Positions 54,701 through 64,000 of a stretch of 64,000 bases of DNA are shown here, one piece after another (the stretch's first letter is position 1; the number at the start of each line of letters is the position of its first letter). A program made the position numbers and the translations under genes. The notes under the pieces are model-generated. The model was given only the letters and a program-made list of their open reading frames with translations. It did no database searches and was not told where the DNA came from. Origin of the DNA: Orychophragmus violaceus (Eukaryota > Streptophyta > Magnoliopsida > Brassicales > Brassicaceae); contig CM058236.1 of assembly GCA_030180135.1 (NCBI GenBank), forward strand, positions 11,429,357 to 11,493,356. The letters run 5' to 3'.

Positions 54701-55764
54701 AATTTGACTTCATCAGAAACGAAGAAGAACAATGCGTGTATAAGAAAACTAGTGGGAGCAAGATAGTATTTCTTATTCTGTATGTCGATGACATACTGCT
54801 TCTCGGAAACGACATTCCAATGCTGAAGTCCGTAAAGGACTGGCTTGGAAGTTGTTTTTCCATGAAAGACATGGGTGAAGCCGCATACGTTCTTGGAATC
54901 AGGATCTACCGGGATAGATCTAGAAGGCTGATAGGCTTGTGTCAAGATTCATACATTGACAAAGTCCTGCAAAGATTCAGCATGAAGGATTCCAAGAAGG
55001 GCTTCACGCCAATGGTACATGGCACAACGCTAAGCAAGAAGCAGAGCCCTACGACGGCTGCTGAGCTTGAGTGCATGAAGAATATTCCTTATGCATCTGC
55101 AATAGGATCTATCATGTATGCCATGATCTGTACTCGTCCTGATGTTGCTTATGCATTGAGCATGACGAGTAGATACCAGTCAAATCCAGGTGAAAACCAT
55201 TGTATTGCCGTAAAGAATATCTTGAAGTATCTAAGACATACTAAGGATAAGTTCTTAGTGTACGGTGGAAGTGATGTGCTTAAAATCAGTGGATTCACGG
55301 ACGCAAGTTTCCAGACAGACCAAGATGATTTCCGGTCACAGTCCGGTTATATCTTTTGTCTGAATGGCGGTGCAATCAGTTGGAGAAGCTCCAAGCAAGA
55401 CACCGTTGCTGATTCCACTACAGAAGCTGAATATATCGCCGCTTCAGAAGCTGCGAAGGAAGCTGTTTGGATACGAAAGTTCATTATCGAACTAGGTGTG
55501 ATACCAGATGCGACTGAGCCTCTGGCACTATTTTGTGATAACAATGGTGCTATTGCTCAGGCAAAGGAACCAAGATCACACCAGAAATCCAAGCATGTTC
55601 TAAGAAGATTTCACTTGATACGTGACATCATTAATAGAAAGGAAGTCAAGATCAGCCGAGTTCAGACAGATGATAACGTCGCTGATCCGTTGACAAAGCC
55701 ACTCCCAAGGCCTAAGCTCGAGTTTCTGACTGAAGCTGTAGGCATTAGAGACATTGAAATGTAA
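51787..55764 (+). CDS. copia Gag-Pol polyprotein, intact
   Basis: The frame of 1325 residues from MTTTSTQNTFSIRSV is unbroken. An upstream in-frame ATG at 51703 exists, but the start chosen matches the related gag at 2775. Gag (15-200) is followed by zinc knuckle CRFCKEPGHWRREC (~257-270) and protease WVMDTGCGAH (~307). Integrase has HTDVCGP, RSDRGGEY and NGVSERRN for the D, D and E positions (~505-601). RT has GFRQVHGVDYDETYSPVA and YVDDILLL (~998); RNase H has FTDASFQTD and TTEAEYIAA (~1170-1220). The whole protein set for transposition is present, and with identical LTRs this copy may be active or only recently silent. Confidence 0.96.
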   Translation: MTTTSTQNTFSIRSVLEKEKLTGTNFLTWSRNLRLVLKQEKKDYVLRDPLPERPANNAARTLHNAWEKHSSDENDVYCLMLATMTGELQMQFESVLSPIEIMASLKSLFQEQARTERFQTVKNLLDCKLAANAAVSPHVLKMMGYLDHLQKLDCPISQELACDIILQSLPASYDQFILNFNMHGLSKTLPELHGMLKTAEPNLRKTAKDPNVLMVQKGKGFKKSSAKDKGKAKAVQVVYKDTPKPKPKSNAGPTDICRFCKEPGHWRRECKKFQEGLKELKKKTLETSSTGIFVIEVNTTTSDNTSWVMDTGCGAHICTNMRALSNSRRLKQGQVELRVGNGAKVPALAVGTYLLSLPSGLILELNNCYFVPAISRNIISISLLDLEGYDFSVKNKLCSFNRNNLFYGSAPLMNGLYILDQSAPIYNINTKRFKPNEENRTFLWHCRLGHISEKRIKRLHSNGLLGSFDFESCEKCESCIMGKITRAPFNKPNERASDLLGLIHTDVCGPMSTNARGNYQYFITFTDDFSRYGYVYLMKHKSESFEKFREFQNEVQNQLGKSIKALRSDRGGEYLSQEFSDHLRECGIVSQLTPPGTPQWNGVSERRNRTLLDMVRSMMSHTDLPISLWGYALLTAVFTLNRAPSKAVAKTPYELWTGEAPVLSYLRIWGCEAYVKRLISDKLTPKSDKCYFIGYPRETKAYYFYLRSENKILVARDCNFLEREFLSKKDSGSKVLLEEIQDEQDTAQPNEEEQQEDLQEIVEPEPVVPEVRRSGRIRHEPERYQGFLVTDCHDLLIIDGDEPSNFNQAMMGPDSSKWRKATDSEMDSMSVNQVFSLVDLPAGVKAIECKWIFKKKIDVDGNVQIYKARLVAKGFRQVHGVDYDETYSPVAMMKSIRILLATAAFHDYEIWQMDVKTAFLNGILEEDVYMTQPDGYIDPKNAGKVCKLHKSIYGLKQASRSWNLRFDEAIKQFDFIRNEEEQCVYKKTSGSKIVFLILYVDDILLLGNDIPMLKSVKDWLGSCFSMKDMGEAAYVLGIRIYRDRSRRLIGLCQDSYIDKVLQRFSMKDSKKGFTPMVHGTTLSKKQSPTTAAELECMKNIPYASAIGSIMYAMICTRPDVAYALSMTSRYQSNPGENHCIAVKNILKYLRHTKDKFLVYGGSDVLKISGFTDASFQTDQDDFRSQSGYIFCLNGGAISWRSSKQDTVADSTTEAEYIAASEAAKEAVWIRKFIIELGVIPDATEPLALFCDNNGAIAQAKEPRSHQKSKHVLRRFHLIRDIINRKEVKISRVQTDDNVADPLTKPLPRPKLEFLTEAVGIRDIEM

Positions 55765-56603
55765 TCTAAATTTGAGTGGGAGTTTGAGGGCTTTTATTTA
55801 GTTATTTGATATGTTCTTGTAAAACATTCTTATGTTTAATGAAATTATTATTTCAAGATTATTTTAACTGTGATGAAATAATCGTTCCAAAGTGATATAA
55901 ACCATTTTATAGGTCATCGAAGTAAGTGACTTGATCTTGAGTCATCAAAGTCATTTAGCTTGATCATGAGACCCTATATTTGATAGATGGATTATATCAT
56001 CCTGTCCCTAGTCGAAGGTTGTTGAAATTGGAACACCAACAACCGTGAGAGACTGGATTGGTATGTGACTTATGACAAAGTCTCAGTGTGTCATAGATGC
56101 GCGGCATCAAAGTCAATACATAGGTGTATGTTGGGAACATACGACCGGACAAGACCCGATTATGAGAACTCTTCAGGATATTTATATCTGTGTCATAAGA
56201 GATTCTCACTACGACTATAGAGTATAGTCCTTAGACCTGAGTTCGCATGCATGTGACTGCACATGGACTGATGCACTTTGATCATTGTCTAACGCTATCG
56301 TTCTGCGATAGTTATAAGGACCTTGTTTGGGTACATTATGAAATGAGTAGTTTACAGTGATGGAATAAGACGGAATTTGTCCCTCCAATATAAATGGAGT
56401 GAATATCTCTAGGCCAATCGGAGATTTGAATACTGGAAAATGCATGGCCATGCTCAAACGGACTGACCCGAGTCGTTTGGATTGTCAGTATCGAATCAGA
56501 GTCCGATGAACAAGATTAGGTTTTATAAGGATGACACTAATCTTGCCTTATGACTAATCGAGATATTGTGACAAAAGGATTATGAATACAGAGATTCCAG
56601 TAC
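55765..56603 (+). other. copia 3' untranslated region
   Basis: About 840 bp between the pol stop and the polypurine tract, with no ORF of note in the sense orientation. Confidence 0.8.
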
Positions 56604-56614
56604 AAGTGGGAGAT
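56604..56614 (+). promoter_or_regulatory. polypurine tract
   Basis: AAGTGGGAGAT directly before the 3' LTR start TGTTGG, a standard copia arrangement. Confidence 0.88.
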
Positions 56615-57270
56615 TGTTGGAATTGTGTCCAGTAATCTCGGTACTGTCTCTAGAAAGTAAGAGTATGTCAATGATCAGACATAAGTCATATAATACTGGG
56701 GGTCATGATGGCTTGCTAGAGTCCGCTCATGATCTATAAGTCTTGGACTTATTGCCTCTATTATATGATCCCATATGGGTCACACGCCTAAGCTAACAGG
56801 AAAATGTGTAGGAATGGCTTAGCAGAAGTACGGTAAAAGTGCCAGGCATTTACTGTACTTAGAGAGAATAAAAGGGTTTAGCCACTGTGTGTCGATCGAT
56901 GCACATGATGTGTCGATCGACACAGTGCGCGAACGGCCAAATGGCCCAAGAGGAACCGGACGAGTTTTATAAATAAAACTCGAGTCTGTTTTCCTCTTTA
57001 ACCCTAAGCCCCAGCGCCGAAATCTCTCTCTCCCTGCGCCTCCCATCAGCTCGGTCTAGCAGCCGTTTTCTGTGATCGCGTGTGTGAGCCTTTGGAGGAT
57101 TCATCTCTCGGTGTTTCTTTGATCTCTGACCTGTTCTATCTCCTTCCGCTGCAATTAACAGGTAAAAGGTGAGATCTACTTATGTTTCTATTCGAGAAGA
57201 ACCTAGATCCGCATGTTTAGGATAATCTGAATCAGAGAATTGAATCAGGATTCATCTAAACATTCCTTCA
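56615..57270 (+). repeat. 3' LTR (656 bp)
   Basis: Identical by eye to 49595-50250. It lacks the 11-base extension present on the 5' LTR. It is followed by the GATCC target duplication. Confidence 0.95.
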
Positions 57271-57320
57271 GATCCTAATCGGATATAGCGCGGATCCTAA
57301 TCGGATATAGCGCGGATCCT
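57271..57320 (+). repeat. subterminal GCGGATCCTAAT repeat, right part
   Basis: Continues the Helitron minisatellite: two further units with GCGCGGATCC. The same motif (GTGCGGATCGGATCC) returns at the Helitron 3' end. Confidence 0.85.
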
Positions 57321-58011
57321 GTTTTTTAATCTCCCCCGTTCATTATTAACGTTTTAATCTGGCCGTCCAATCTAGGGGATATTAAATCGATATAGCCCGG
57401 AACCCGTTTTCTGATCTAGGCCGTTCATCTTATGTATTCGAATCTAACCGTCCAAGTTGTAAACATTTGTTTTGCATTAAATCATTCGATATCTTGCATA
57501 ACAGATTAGGAATCTAAATATATTTTGCTTTTCACCCAAGTCGAGCTAATACATTCAAATTCAAAATGTTTCTAAAATCAGTTACGATAATATATCCGAT
57601 ATCAGTTAAAGATATTTAGGATTTAAATTTTCATTCGAATATGCCAATAATATTCTAAACATCTTCTCCGCCCATTCGTAATGTTTCAATCTTTCCCGCC
57701 CATTTAAAAAAAAATTATTTTGCATTAAATCGGTCGATATCTTTCATTAACAGATTAGGAATCTAATTATATTAAGCTTATTACGCAAGTCTCGATAGTG
57801 CATTCAAATTCAAAATGTTTCTAAATTCAGTTACCATAATATTCGATATCAATCAAAGATATTTAGAATTTAATATTTCATTCGAATATGCCAATGAAAT
57901 TCTACTAAAAATCTTGACCTAAAAAAACTATATATACGAACATCTATCATCAAAGTCTCCAGTCTCTCTTAACGCATTTTGTTACTATTTTCCTCTCTAC
58001 CAGCCGACAAA
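57321..58011 (+). other. Helitron interior upstream of the RPA1-like gene
   Basis: Non-coding, with two diverged copies of a ~250-bp block (about 57460-57660 and 57715-57905), recognisable by TTTTGCATTAAATC and AATTCAAAATGTTTCTAA. It probably contains the gene's promoter. Confidence 0.6.
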
Positions 58012-60342
58012 ATGAGTTGTACCAAAAATGTCTCATATCTCAAAGATGTGAAACCATTCAAAACCACATGGCGAGTTCAAGTGAAAGTCCTTCACTCTTG
58101 GAAGCAGTTCACTGCTGTTAGTGGAGAGTCATTGGAACTCGTATTGGCTGACAAAACGGTAAGAGAATTGATTATGTTATTGTGTTAAACATTTAACTTT
58201 AATGGTTTTATCATGAATTCTTAATTATTTCATTGTAGGGTGTCAAAATTCATGCTTCATGCAAAAAACAATATTTGGTACGAGTTCAAAGACATCTACC
58301 CATTGGAGAATGGAGGGTTATTGAGAATTTTTCAGTAACACCTGCATCTGGCCAATATAGACAAACCGACCATGTCTACAAAATGTCTTTCTTGAGTAAT
58401 ACGGCTATTACTCGATCTGAACTCAAGATGGATGATAGTTTTTTTGTCATTGGCAAGTTTTGAATCCATTTCCAATGGGAGTCTAAAAACACATCATTTG
58501 GTTGGTAAGTTTAAGAACTAAACCCCAATGTATCTATCATTTCAAAACCTCTTTATGGTATTAATTATTTGTTTTACTTTTTTTTTATTTTTGCGATTCG
58601 ATATTATTGGCCAAGTTATGGACGTTGGCGGCATGGATCCTTTTCAAGTAATGGGTAAAGAAAGAAAGAAAATTGAGTTTACTTTGAGAAATACTGAGTA
58701 AGTTTCGATGGTTACTGGATTTAGTTTTATGATTACAAAATGTATGTACTAATGCAAATTTTTTATAGTGATCAAAGATTGGCATGTTGTCTTTGGGAGA
58801 ATTTTGCTGAACAAGTTTTTAATGCATGTGAAGAAGCCAATGGTAACCCATTGATTTGTTTGATCCGATTTGAAAAAATCAACACATACAAAGGTTTGTA
58901 ACCATGGACAATGCTTCTTGATTAAACGATTCAAAGAATCAATGCTTCTTGATTAAACGATTCATAAAATCATTTGTATGATCTATGTTTTACCAATGTC
59001 CGATATGACCAATGATTGTCTGACATTTAGGAGAACTTCAAATCACAAATGCATTTGACGCTTCTAAAGTCATTATGAACCCAACTTGCCCGGAAGCTGA
59101 AGAATTTCTGACAATGTAAGTTTATGAAGGTTATTTTTCTAATCAATTATAATGTCTGCTTATATATTGAGGTTTACTAATTCTAATTGTTTAAGGCTAC
59201 CAGATGATGGCCTTGCTCTCGCTGTGTGTGAACAAGGAGAGGCTTTGGTCAATAGGAAAAAAAACAAACCAGAGCAGTGGGCAGAGTTTCCTGATCTTTG
59301 TGTATCAGAAATACTTATGGCTACCGAGGTACCTATATAGTAGTTTATTTAGTTGCATTCTATTTATAATTTACTTATGTTTATATTATGCGTATTGTAA
59401 TGGTTGAAGGAAGGAAAAATCAGGGTTAAAGGCACCATATATGCCAATGATACGGATTATGCATGGTTTACTTTAACCATGTAAAATGCAATAAAAGGGT
59501 CATCAAAATAAAATCAGCCGTCCAAAAAAATTTGTTCCGTTGTGACGAATGCAAGGACAATTTCACAGACGTTTCATCCAAGTATGTTCTTTTTAACCAA
59601 GCTTTTTCTTGCAAAATATTTTTTATGTTTTGAATCCTATATTTCACTATTTATTCTATGCAGGTTCAAGTTGCATCTTATGGTAAAAGATGAAACAGCA
59701 GAGATAAAGTTCATGCTACTTGATTCAGTTGCTGAGAAACTTATTGGGATATCAGCCGATACACTGCTAGATGGATCGTTGGATGAGGTTATTATCCATA
59801 TTTTCTATGCACTCAACCTCATTTAAACGTTCATATTGAATAAATATTTTGTATATTACAGATGGAAGATCCAACCATACTGTCTGATCCTATAAAGGAT
59901 TTGGTTGGAAAATCTTTTCAATTTGGAGTGTTGGTAAACAAGGACAACATTTTTTGGGGATCAAAAATCTATAAGGTTGGAAAAACTTGGTCTATTGACG
60001 AAGTTCTCAAGATCGAGGAAGGATCAGAGCCTCTTAACCCATTGGATTCAGCTATTTCCAGTGAGCAAGTAAGTTTATCCTATAATCAAGTAATTTGATA
60101 TATAAAAACTATTTATTATGCAAGTGCATGATTATAGTGTGACGGCTGAAAGGATTATTCTTATAAGATCATATTATGTTATTTTGCAGGTTTCGTTGAT
60201 TGATATTAACAGTCAAGAAAATTGAGATGCCTGTTTGACTCCATTGTCCAAGCCCAAAACGCTAGGAGATTTGGCTGATATCAACTCAGCTACTAAAGAG
60301 AAATGCTTGAAGACTATCAAGATCGAGAAGATCGATGATTAG
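58012..60342 (+). pseudogene. RPA1-like OB-fold gene in Helitron, disrupted
   Basis: Exon 1 (58012-58158) encodes MSCTKNVSYLKDVKPFKTTW; exon 2 from 58239 has GVKIHASCKKQYLVRVQ and QYRQTDHVYKM. Later exons carry VIGQVMDVGG-type sequence (IIGQVMDVGGMDPF, 58608), EEFLTM, LPDDGLALAV, a C-terminal zinc region with CDECKDNF (59520-59570) and FKLHLMVKDETAEIKFMLLD. The order matches the large subunit of replication protein A, the single-stranded-DNA binding complex. Breaks: a frameshift near 58462, another near 59470 that ends the frame, and an in-frame TGA at 60224-60226, after which the frame runs to a TAG at 60342. One cysteine of the zinc ribbon appears replaced by His. Splice sites are mostly intact. 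Plant Helitrons often carry such copies, perhaps once for their own replication. Confidence 0.83.
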
Positions 60343-60802
60343 TCCTTTTACTAATTTTTTTTCCGGATTGTTCTATTCATTATCGGATCATTTTGGTTTT
60401 TTTTAAACAATGCTTTGGTTTAATTATGTGTTTTTTATATACATTTCGTTTATATTTTAACTCATTCTAAATTACCTTATATAAATATTTATAAGAAATT
60501 AGCATAAATAAAGAATTCATGATTGTACAAAATCAATTATTTCAATTGGGCTAATTTATTAATAAGTTAGTCATTAATTAAAGCCCAAATTAATCATGGC
60601 CCATATTTAACCATGAAGTTGAAACGATTTTTAAGTTTTTTTCAGTATGAAATTAGCCAAAAAACAGAAAAGTGCAGAGGGGATTGAAAAAACAAAAACC
60701 GATCATTGGTTAACTACCATAAATCAATACTAAAACTTTTTATTAACATAATTTGTATAAATTAAACAATTGTAAAATGTGAATAAAAAAAAAGAAAAAA
60801 CC

Positions 60803-60830
60803 AGCACGGTCAGTGCGGATCGGATCCTAG
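60803..60830 (+). terminator. Helitron 3' terminal hairpin and CTAG end
   Basis: Stem GCAC / GTGC around GGTCA, then GGATCGGATC and the CTAG terminus, the signal that ends rolling-circle transposition in Helitrons. The stem is short (4 bp). Confidence 0.7.
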
Positions 60831-61224
60831 TTAATATGATTAATTAAACAGTAATCCTAAAGGGATGTTTCATTTCAATTGTGTTGTTTTTTTTTTCTAG
60901 ATTTCCGTTTTACTTTTTATTTATTCGACACAAGTTTACAAAAGTGGTATCAAAGATCAAAGTTTGCAGATTGACCAAAAGATGTTCTCTATGTTAAAAT
61001 TCAATGAGACCAAACATTTACGTTTAACAACAAGCTGTGGATTGTGTTCAATTAACAATAATTGAGCTGAACAAACCCACCACACCTCTGCTTTATTCCA
61101 CTATGCTGAAATCCGACTCTGAACTCTACAATATATTCTTATATTGCCGAATTATTCCACGCGGTTGAGATTGGTATGTCACAAGCACGCATTCCTGGGA
61201 CATAATTTTCTATTGTAAATGCTG
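60831..61224. other. no gene recognised
   Basis: Intergenic sequence between the Helitron and the hAT-type MITE. Confidence 0.4.
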
Positions 61225-61232
61225 TTAGCGGC

Positions 61233-61445
61233 CAGGCTGTCACATTTTGCTGCCTAAAGCAAAAAAAAAAAAAAAACCCACCTGTATGTATATTAGGTGC
61301 CTCAAACCTGGTACTGTACACTATTTAGTGATTCACTTAACCACTAGGCCATAATAAACTTATAAGTTCTAATGCCCCAAATAATTTATATAGTTTTGGC
61401 GCCTAAAGTATAAGCTTTACTTGCTTTAGCCCAAGGCCGGTCCTG
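61233..61445. mobile_element. hAT-type MITE, 213 bp
   Basis: It is flanked by a perfect 8-bp duplication TTAGCGGC (61225-61232 and 61446-61453). Ends are CAGG...CCTG (CAGGCTGTC and AAGGCCGGTCCTG). On the minus strand it contains GGCCTAGTGGTTAAG near 61336-61350, which looks like a tRNA A box. The CCGGTCCTG end and 8-bp duplication favour hAT. Confidence 0.78.
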
Positions 61446-61453
61446 TTAGCGGC

Positions 61454-63271
61454 CATCTTATAACTCAAGGTATTATGATCGATTTAATTAATTGAGTTCA
61501 TTGTTATTTTTTGTCTTGAATTTCCTAAAATTTTCTGTTGCTTTTTTAATTTTTGATTAGGTAATTGTCTTGCATACATGTAATAAAACTATGTTAATTG
61601 TAAGTTTAAATGTTAATTGGTTTGTTTACTATCTTCTCTGCAAATATTATATTTGTAAACCGTTGTATTTTTGGCATTTAACAATAATCATAAAAAGTAT
61701 TTTGTATCCGTTCGTAACTTTTTGTGCCACTTGCAACACTCTAAATTAAAATGTCACTAATCTTTATTGTGATAAACGGTTATGGATAGTTTAAATTTAT
61801 ACTATTTTAAAAAACTACAAAAAATCAGAAAAAAATTAAACAACTTTTTCTACTCTATCAAATATATAACTATACTCAAAAAGTTAGATATATCATTTCG
61901 TTATCGATCATCTAATTAGCTTCAACGTGTTTTCACTATCTCAAATTAGACCTTAAGATAATTTTACTTGAAAATCAAAGGAAAAATATTTTATGAAAGG
62001 CGTACGGACTTGAGATCACTGATTTCAGATGTTTGAAATGGTATAAGTTTGTAAATCACAATATGTGATTACAAAGATCTTATGAATCTAATTGAGATCG
62101 ACGACCAGTTTGGAATTCATACATGTATAAAATATTATTATAAATATCATACAAATAATATATGTGTTTATTGTAACAACTTATTTCTTCCTAAAATAAT
62201 AGGTTTCTCTAATAAGCGGATAAAACATAAAATCACAACAACCATTAACTGCTTGGATTATCCAAATTGTCATAATAATATTCTGGTACATTACCCATAT
62301 TTTGTTTAGAATCCTCAACCTGAAAAACGGTTAAGTAGTATTCTTTCAACATCTTGAAAGTACTTATTGTTTTTTCAAAAAGTTGGCTCTATTTATAATT
62401 AAATATGTTTAAAATTAAATCTATTTCTAAAATATTTATAATATAGTATAACGTTAGGATCTATAGATCTCTTAACCAATCATATTTTTATTTGATAATT
62501 CACTTTCCAATAAAGATGGCAACCCACATAAAGATCTTACTCGGAAATAAATCTTAACTAAGGCAATTATACTTTAAATTATTGAATAAATAATAAATTA
62601 TCTTGTGTATTGGTAGATAAATGTTTTTATCTTGTAAATATTATGAAATTTCATAATGAAATGTCATTGTGATCTGAGTCTTATGCGGAGTAGGTTTTTC
62701 TACTGAAATTTTATTGTGATATCTCAAAAAAATTCTAGCCTCTCAATTTTAAGAAAGTAAAATAAAATAAAAGATATTTTTTTTTGCGAAAATAATAAAA
62801 AATTTTGGTTACTAAGATGTTGTCTGTTAATAATAAATATTGGGTAATTTAAAAAGATCTTTATACAATCGGCAACTAATAAATATTTTAATTAAATAGT
62901 ATTTGAAAACTGTAAATTTCCATAATTCCATATATGGTTTAATGTCATTAGAAAAACTAGGATTTGGATATTCAAATGAGTATTGGGTAAGAACTTAATC
63001 TGACCCATTACGCGTGGCTAATCTATACTTGTACCCAAATATTAATACATGAACCCGCCGGACCATTTTTTAGTCGGTTTTGGACTGAATCCTTGGGTCT
63101 AAATAAAAATATACATACCTAATTTGAATACTTCGAAATAAAAATATTTGATTAAAAAAACAATTTAATCAAGTATTTATATAAATCACAAAATCCACTT
63201 ATAATTTCATTTGAAATATGTTATAAACAAAATGTATAACACTCTAAATTACTAAATGTATAACACTCTCA
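61454..63271. other. A/T-rich intergenic sequence, no gene recognised
   Basis: No ORF with a domain and no clear repeat boundary was seen. Short ORFs here are chance. Confidence 0.45.
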
Positions 63272-64000
63272 TCCTATATATAATGAGAGATGGGGATGCC
63301 CTTCAGCGTTGACACGTCAGTCCATTCCTTATTGGTCCACATCATTAAAACATTTTCCACATCATCCTTAAATCAAGTAGATCTATAATAAATTATTTTA
63401 TTTAAATATAATTATTTAAAATCACTAAATATAAATATAAAATAAAATAAAATTGAAATTTAATTTCGAATATAATTAAATATTAATATAAGTGAAAATA
63501 CCAAATTATAAAACTAAAAATAAATATGCAATTATAATTTTTAAAAATAAATAGAAAATTAGAAGAAAAACCATATAACAAAAAATAATAACTAATGAAA
63601 ATAATAATTATATAAATATAATAAAATATGATAAAAGGAGATATAATGATAATAAAAACAAATAAATAATATAAAATAAAAATTAAATGAAATCAATGAC
63701 ATATATTCATAACTTAATGAAATTCATAATGATAAAAAATATTAAAATATTATTATAATATTAGGATCTGAATGACTGAAAATGTAACAAGTACATATAT
63801 TTTAAATAATGTGTGAAAATTTTTAAAATAATAAGAAGGTTGAAAGAATAAAAATTCAAAAATTTTTTTTAATGAAACTTGATAACTAAAACTTATAAAA
63901 CATATAATTTAAAGTAATATTGTTTGTGAGTGCATGTTATTTTCTTCAAAGTATTATAAACATAAAAATTACAAATCTGTAAAAAAATAAAATAAAAATA
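63272..64000 (+). mobile_element. Helitron 5' end, continues past the window
   Basis: TCCTATATATAATGAG follows an A at 63271, then GACACGTCAG and CCACATCA motifs typical of Brassicaceae Helitron 5' ends, as in the minus-strand copy ending at 31854. The rest is extremely A/T-rich and the 3' end is not in the window. Confidence 0.6.

Larger units (their letters stand above)
49584..57270 (+). mobile_element. complete, very young Ty1/copia retrotransposon
   Basis: Both LTRs, primer site, one long open gag-pol frame and polypurine tract are present. The flanks carry a perfect 5-bp duplication GATCC (49579-49583 and 57271-57275). Line-by-line comparison shows no difference between the 656-bp LTR bodies, so insertion is recent. 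The 5' LTR has 11 extra bases at its outer end. A diverged minus-strand relative lies at 1-5431. Confidence 0.95.
49280..60830 (+). mobile_element. Helitron carrying an RPA1-like pseudogene, split by a copia element
   Basis: It begins TCTATAATATAACAACAGG after an A at 49279 and ends GGATCCTAG before a T at 60831. A small hairpin GCAC-GGTCA-GTGC lies just inside the 3' end. The first ~120 bp resemble the Helitron at 43348 (CCTTGGTAC, TTGCCCTT, CATTAAGGGTAA). Without the nested copia element it is about 3.9 kb. It has no Rep/helicase ORF; RPA1-like OB-fold genes are a known plant Helitron cargo. Confidence 0.85.

Noticed and set aside
58585..58934. Minus-strand ORFs under the RPA1-like gene
   Set aside because: Shadows of its exons; sense-strand homology explains the sequence.

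Overview
This window is plant nuclear DNA, most likely from a Brassicaceae species. The evidence is fragments of an ABCB6/ABCB20-type transporter, an ERD6-like sugar carrier, an F-box/LRR/FBD gene and a plant histone H2A, plus plant-specific retrotransposon families and A/T-inserting Helitrons. Almost all of it is nested transposable elements. No complete, clearly functional host gene was found. No rRNA, tRNA or CRISPR array was seen.

Layout. 1-5431: a decayed Ty1/copia element on the minus strand, cut by the window edge; it sits inside the 5' LTR of element A. 5432-26209: element A, a large non-autonomous LTR element with a TGGCGCC-type primer site and no pol. Its interior holds three tandem 1774-bp units, each with the same 339-codon ORF, intact only in the third. 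Its 3' LTR is split by element B (13968-26051, minus), a Tat-like Ty3/gypsy element with 548-bp LTRs and a CTCTT target duplication. Element B has a broken gag-pol and an antisense multi-exon gene of the 'putative gypsy type transposon' family, which contains an 846-bp tandem duplication.

26210-35286: a small host island (damaged F-box/FBD gene, H2A exon pseudogene), a MITE, a Helitron, two 5'-truncated LINE pieces and a hAT-like element. 35287-42870: a mosaic pseudogene in which six exons of an ERD6-like sugar transporter lie inside an intron position of an ABCB20-like pseudogene. A complete Ty1/copia element with an unbroken 1543-codon polyprotein (36708-41906, minus) then landed in the sugar-transporter piece.

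43348-45110: a cluster of Helitron ends. 46226-47590: a small poly(A) retroposon with a perfect 15-bp target duplication and one open 368-codon ORF that lacks reverse transcriptase. 49280-60830: a Helitron with an RPA1-like OB-fold pseudogene, split by a very young Ty1/copia element (49584-57270) whose LTRs look identical apart from an 11-base extension at the 5' end. The remainder to 64000 is AT-rich, with one hAT-type MITE and the start of another Helitron.

The sequences do not form a pathway. The window records successive insertions and gene-fragment capture. All coordinates, splice sites and family names come from reading the sequence and from recalled family features; no search was run.
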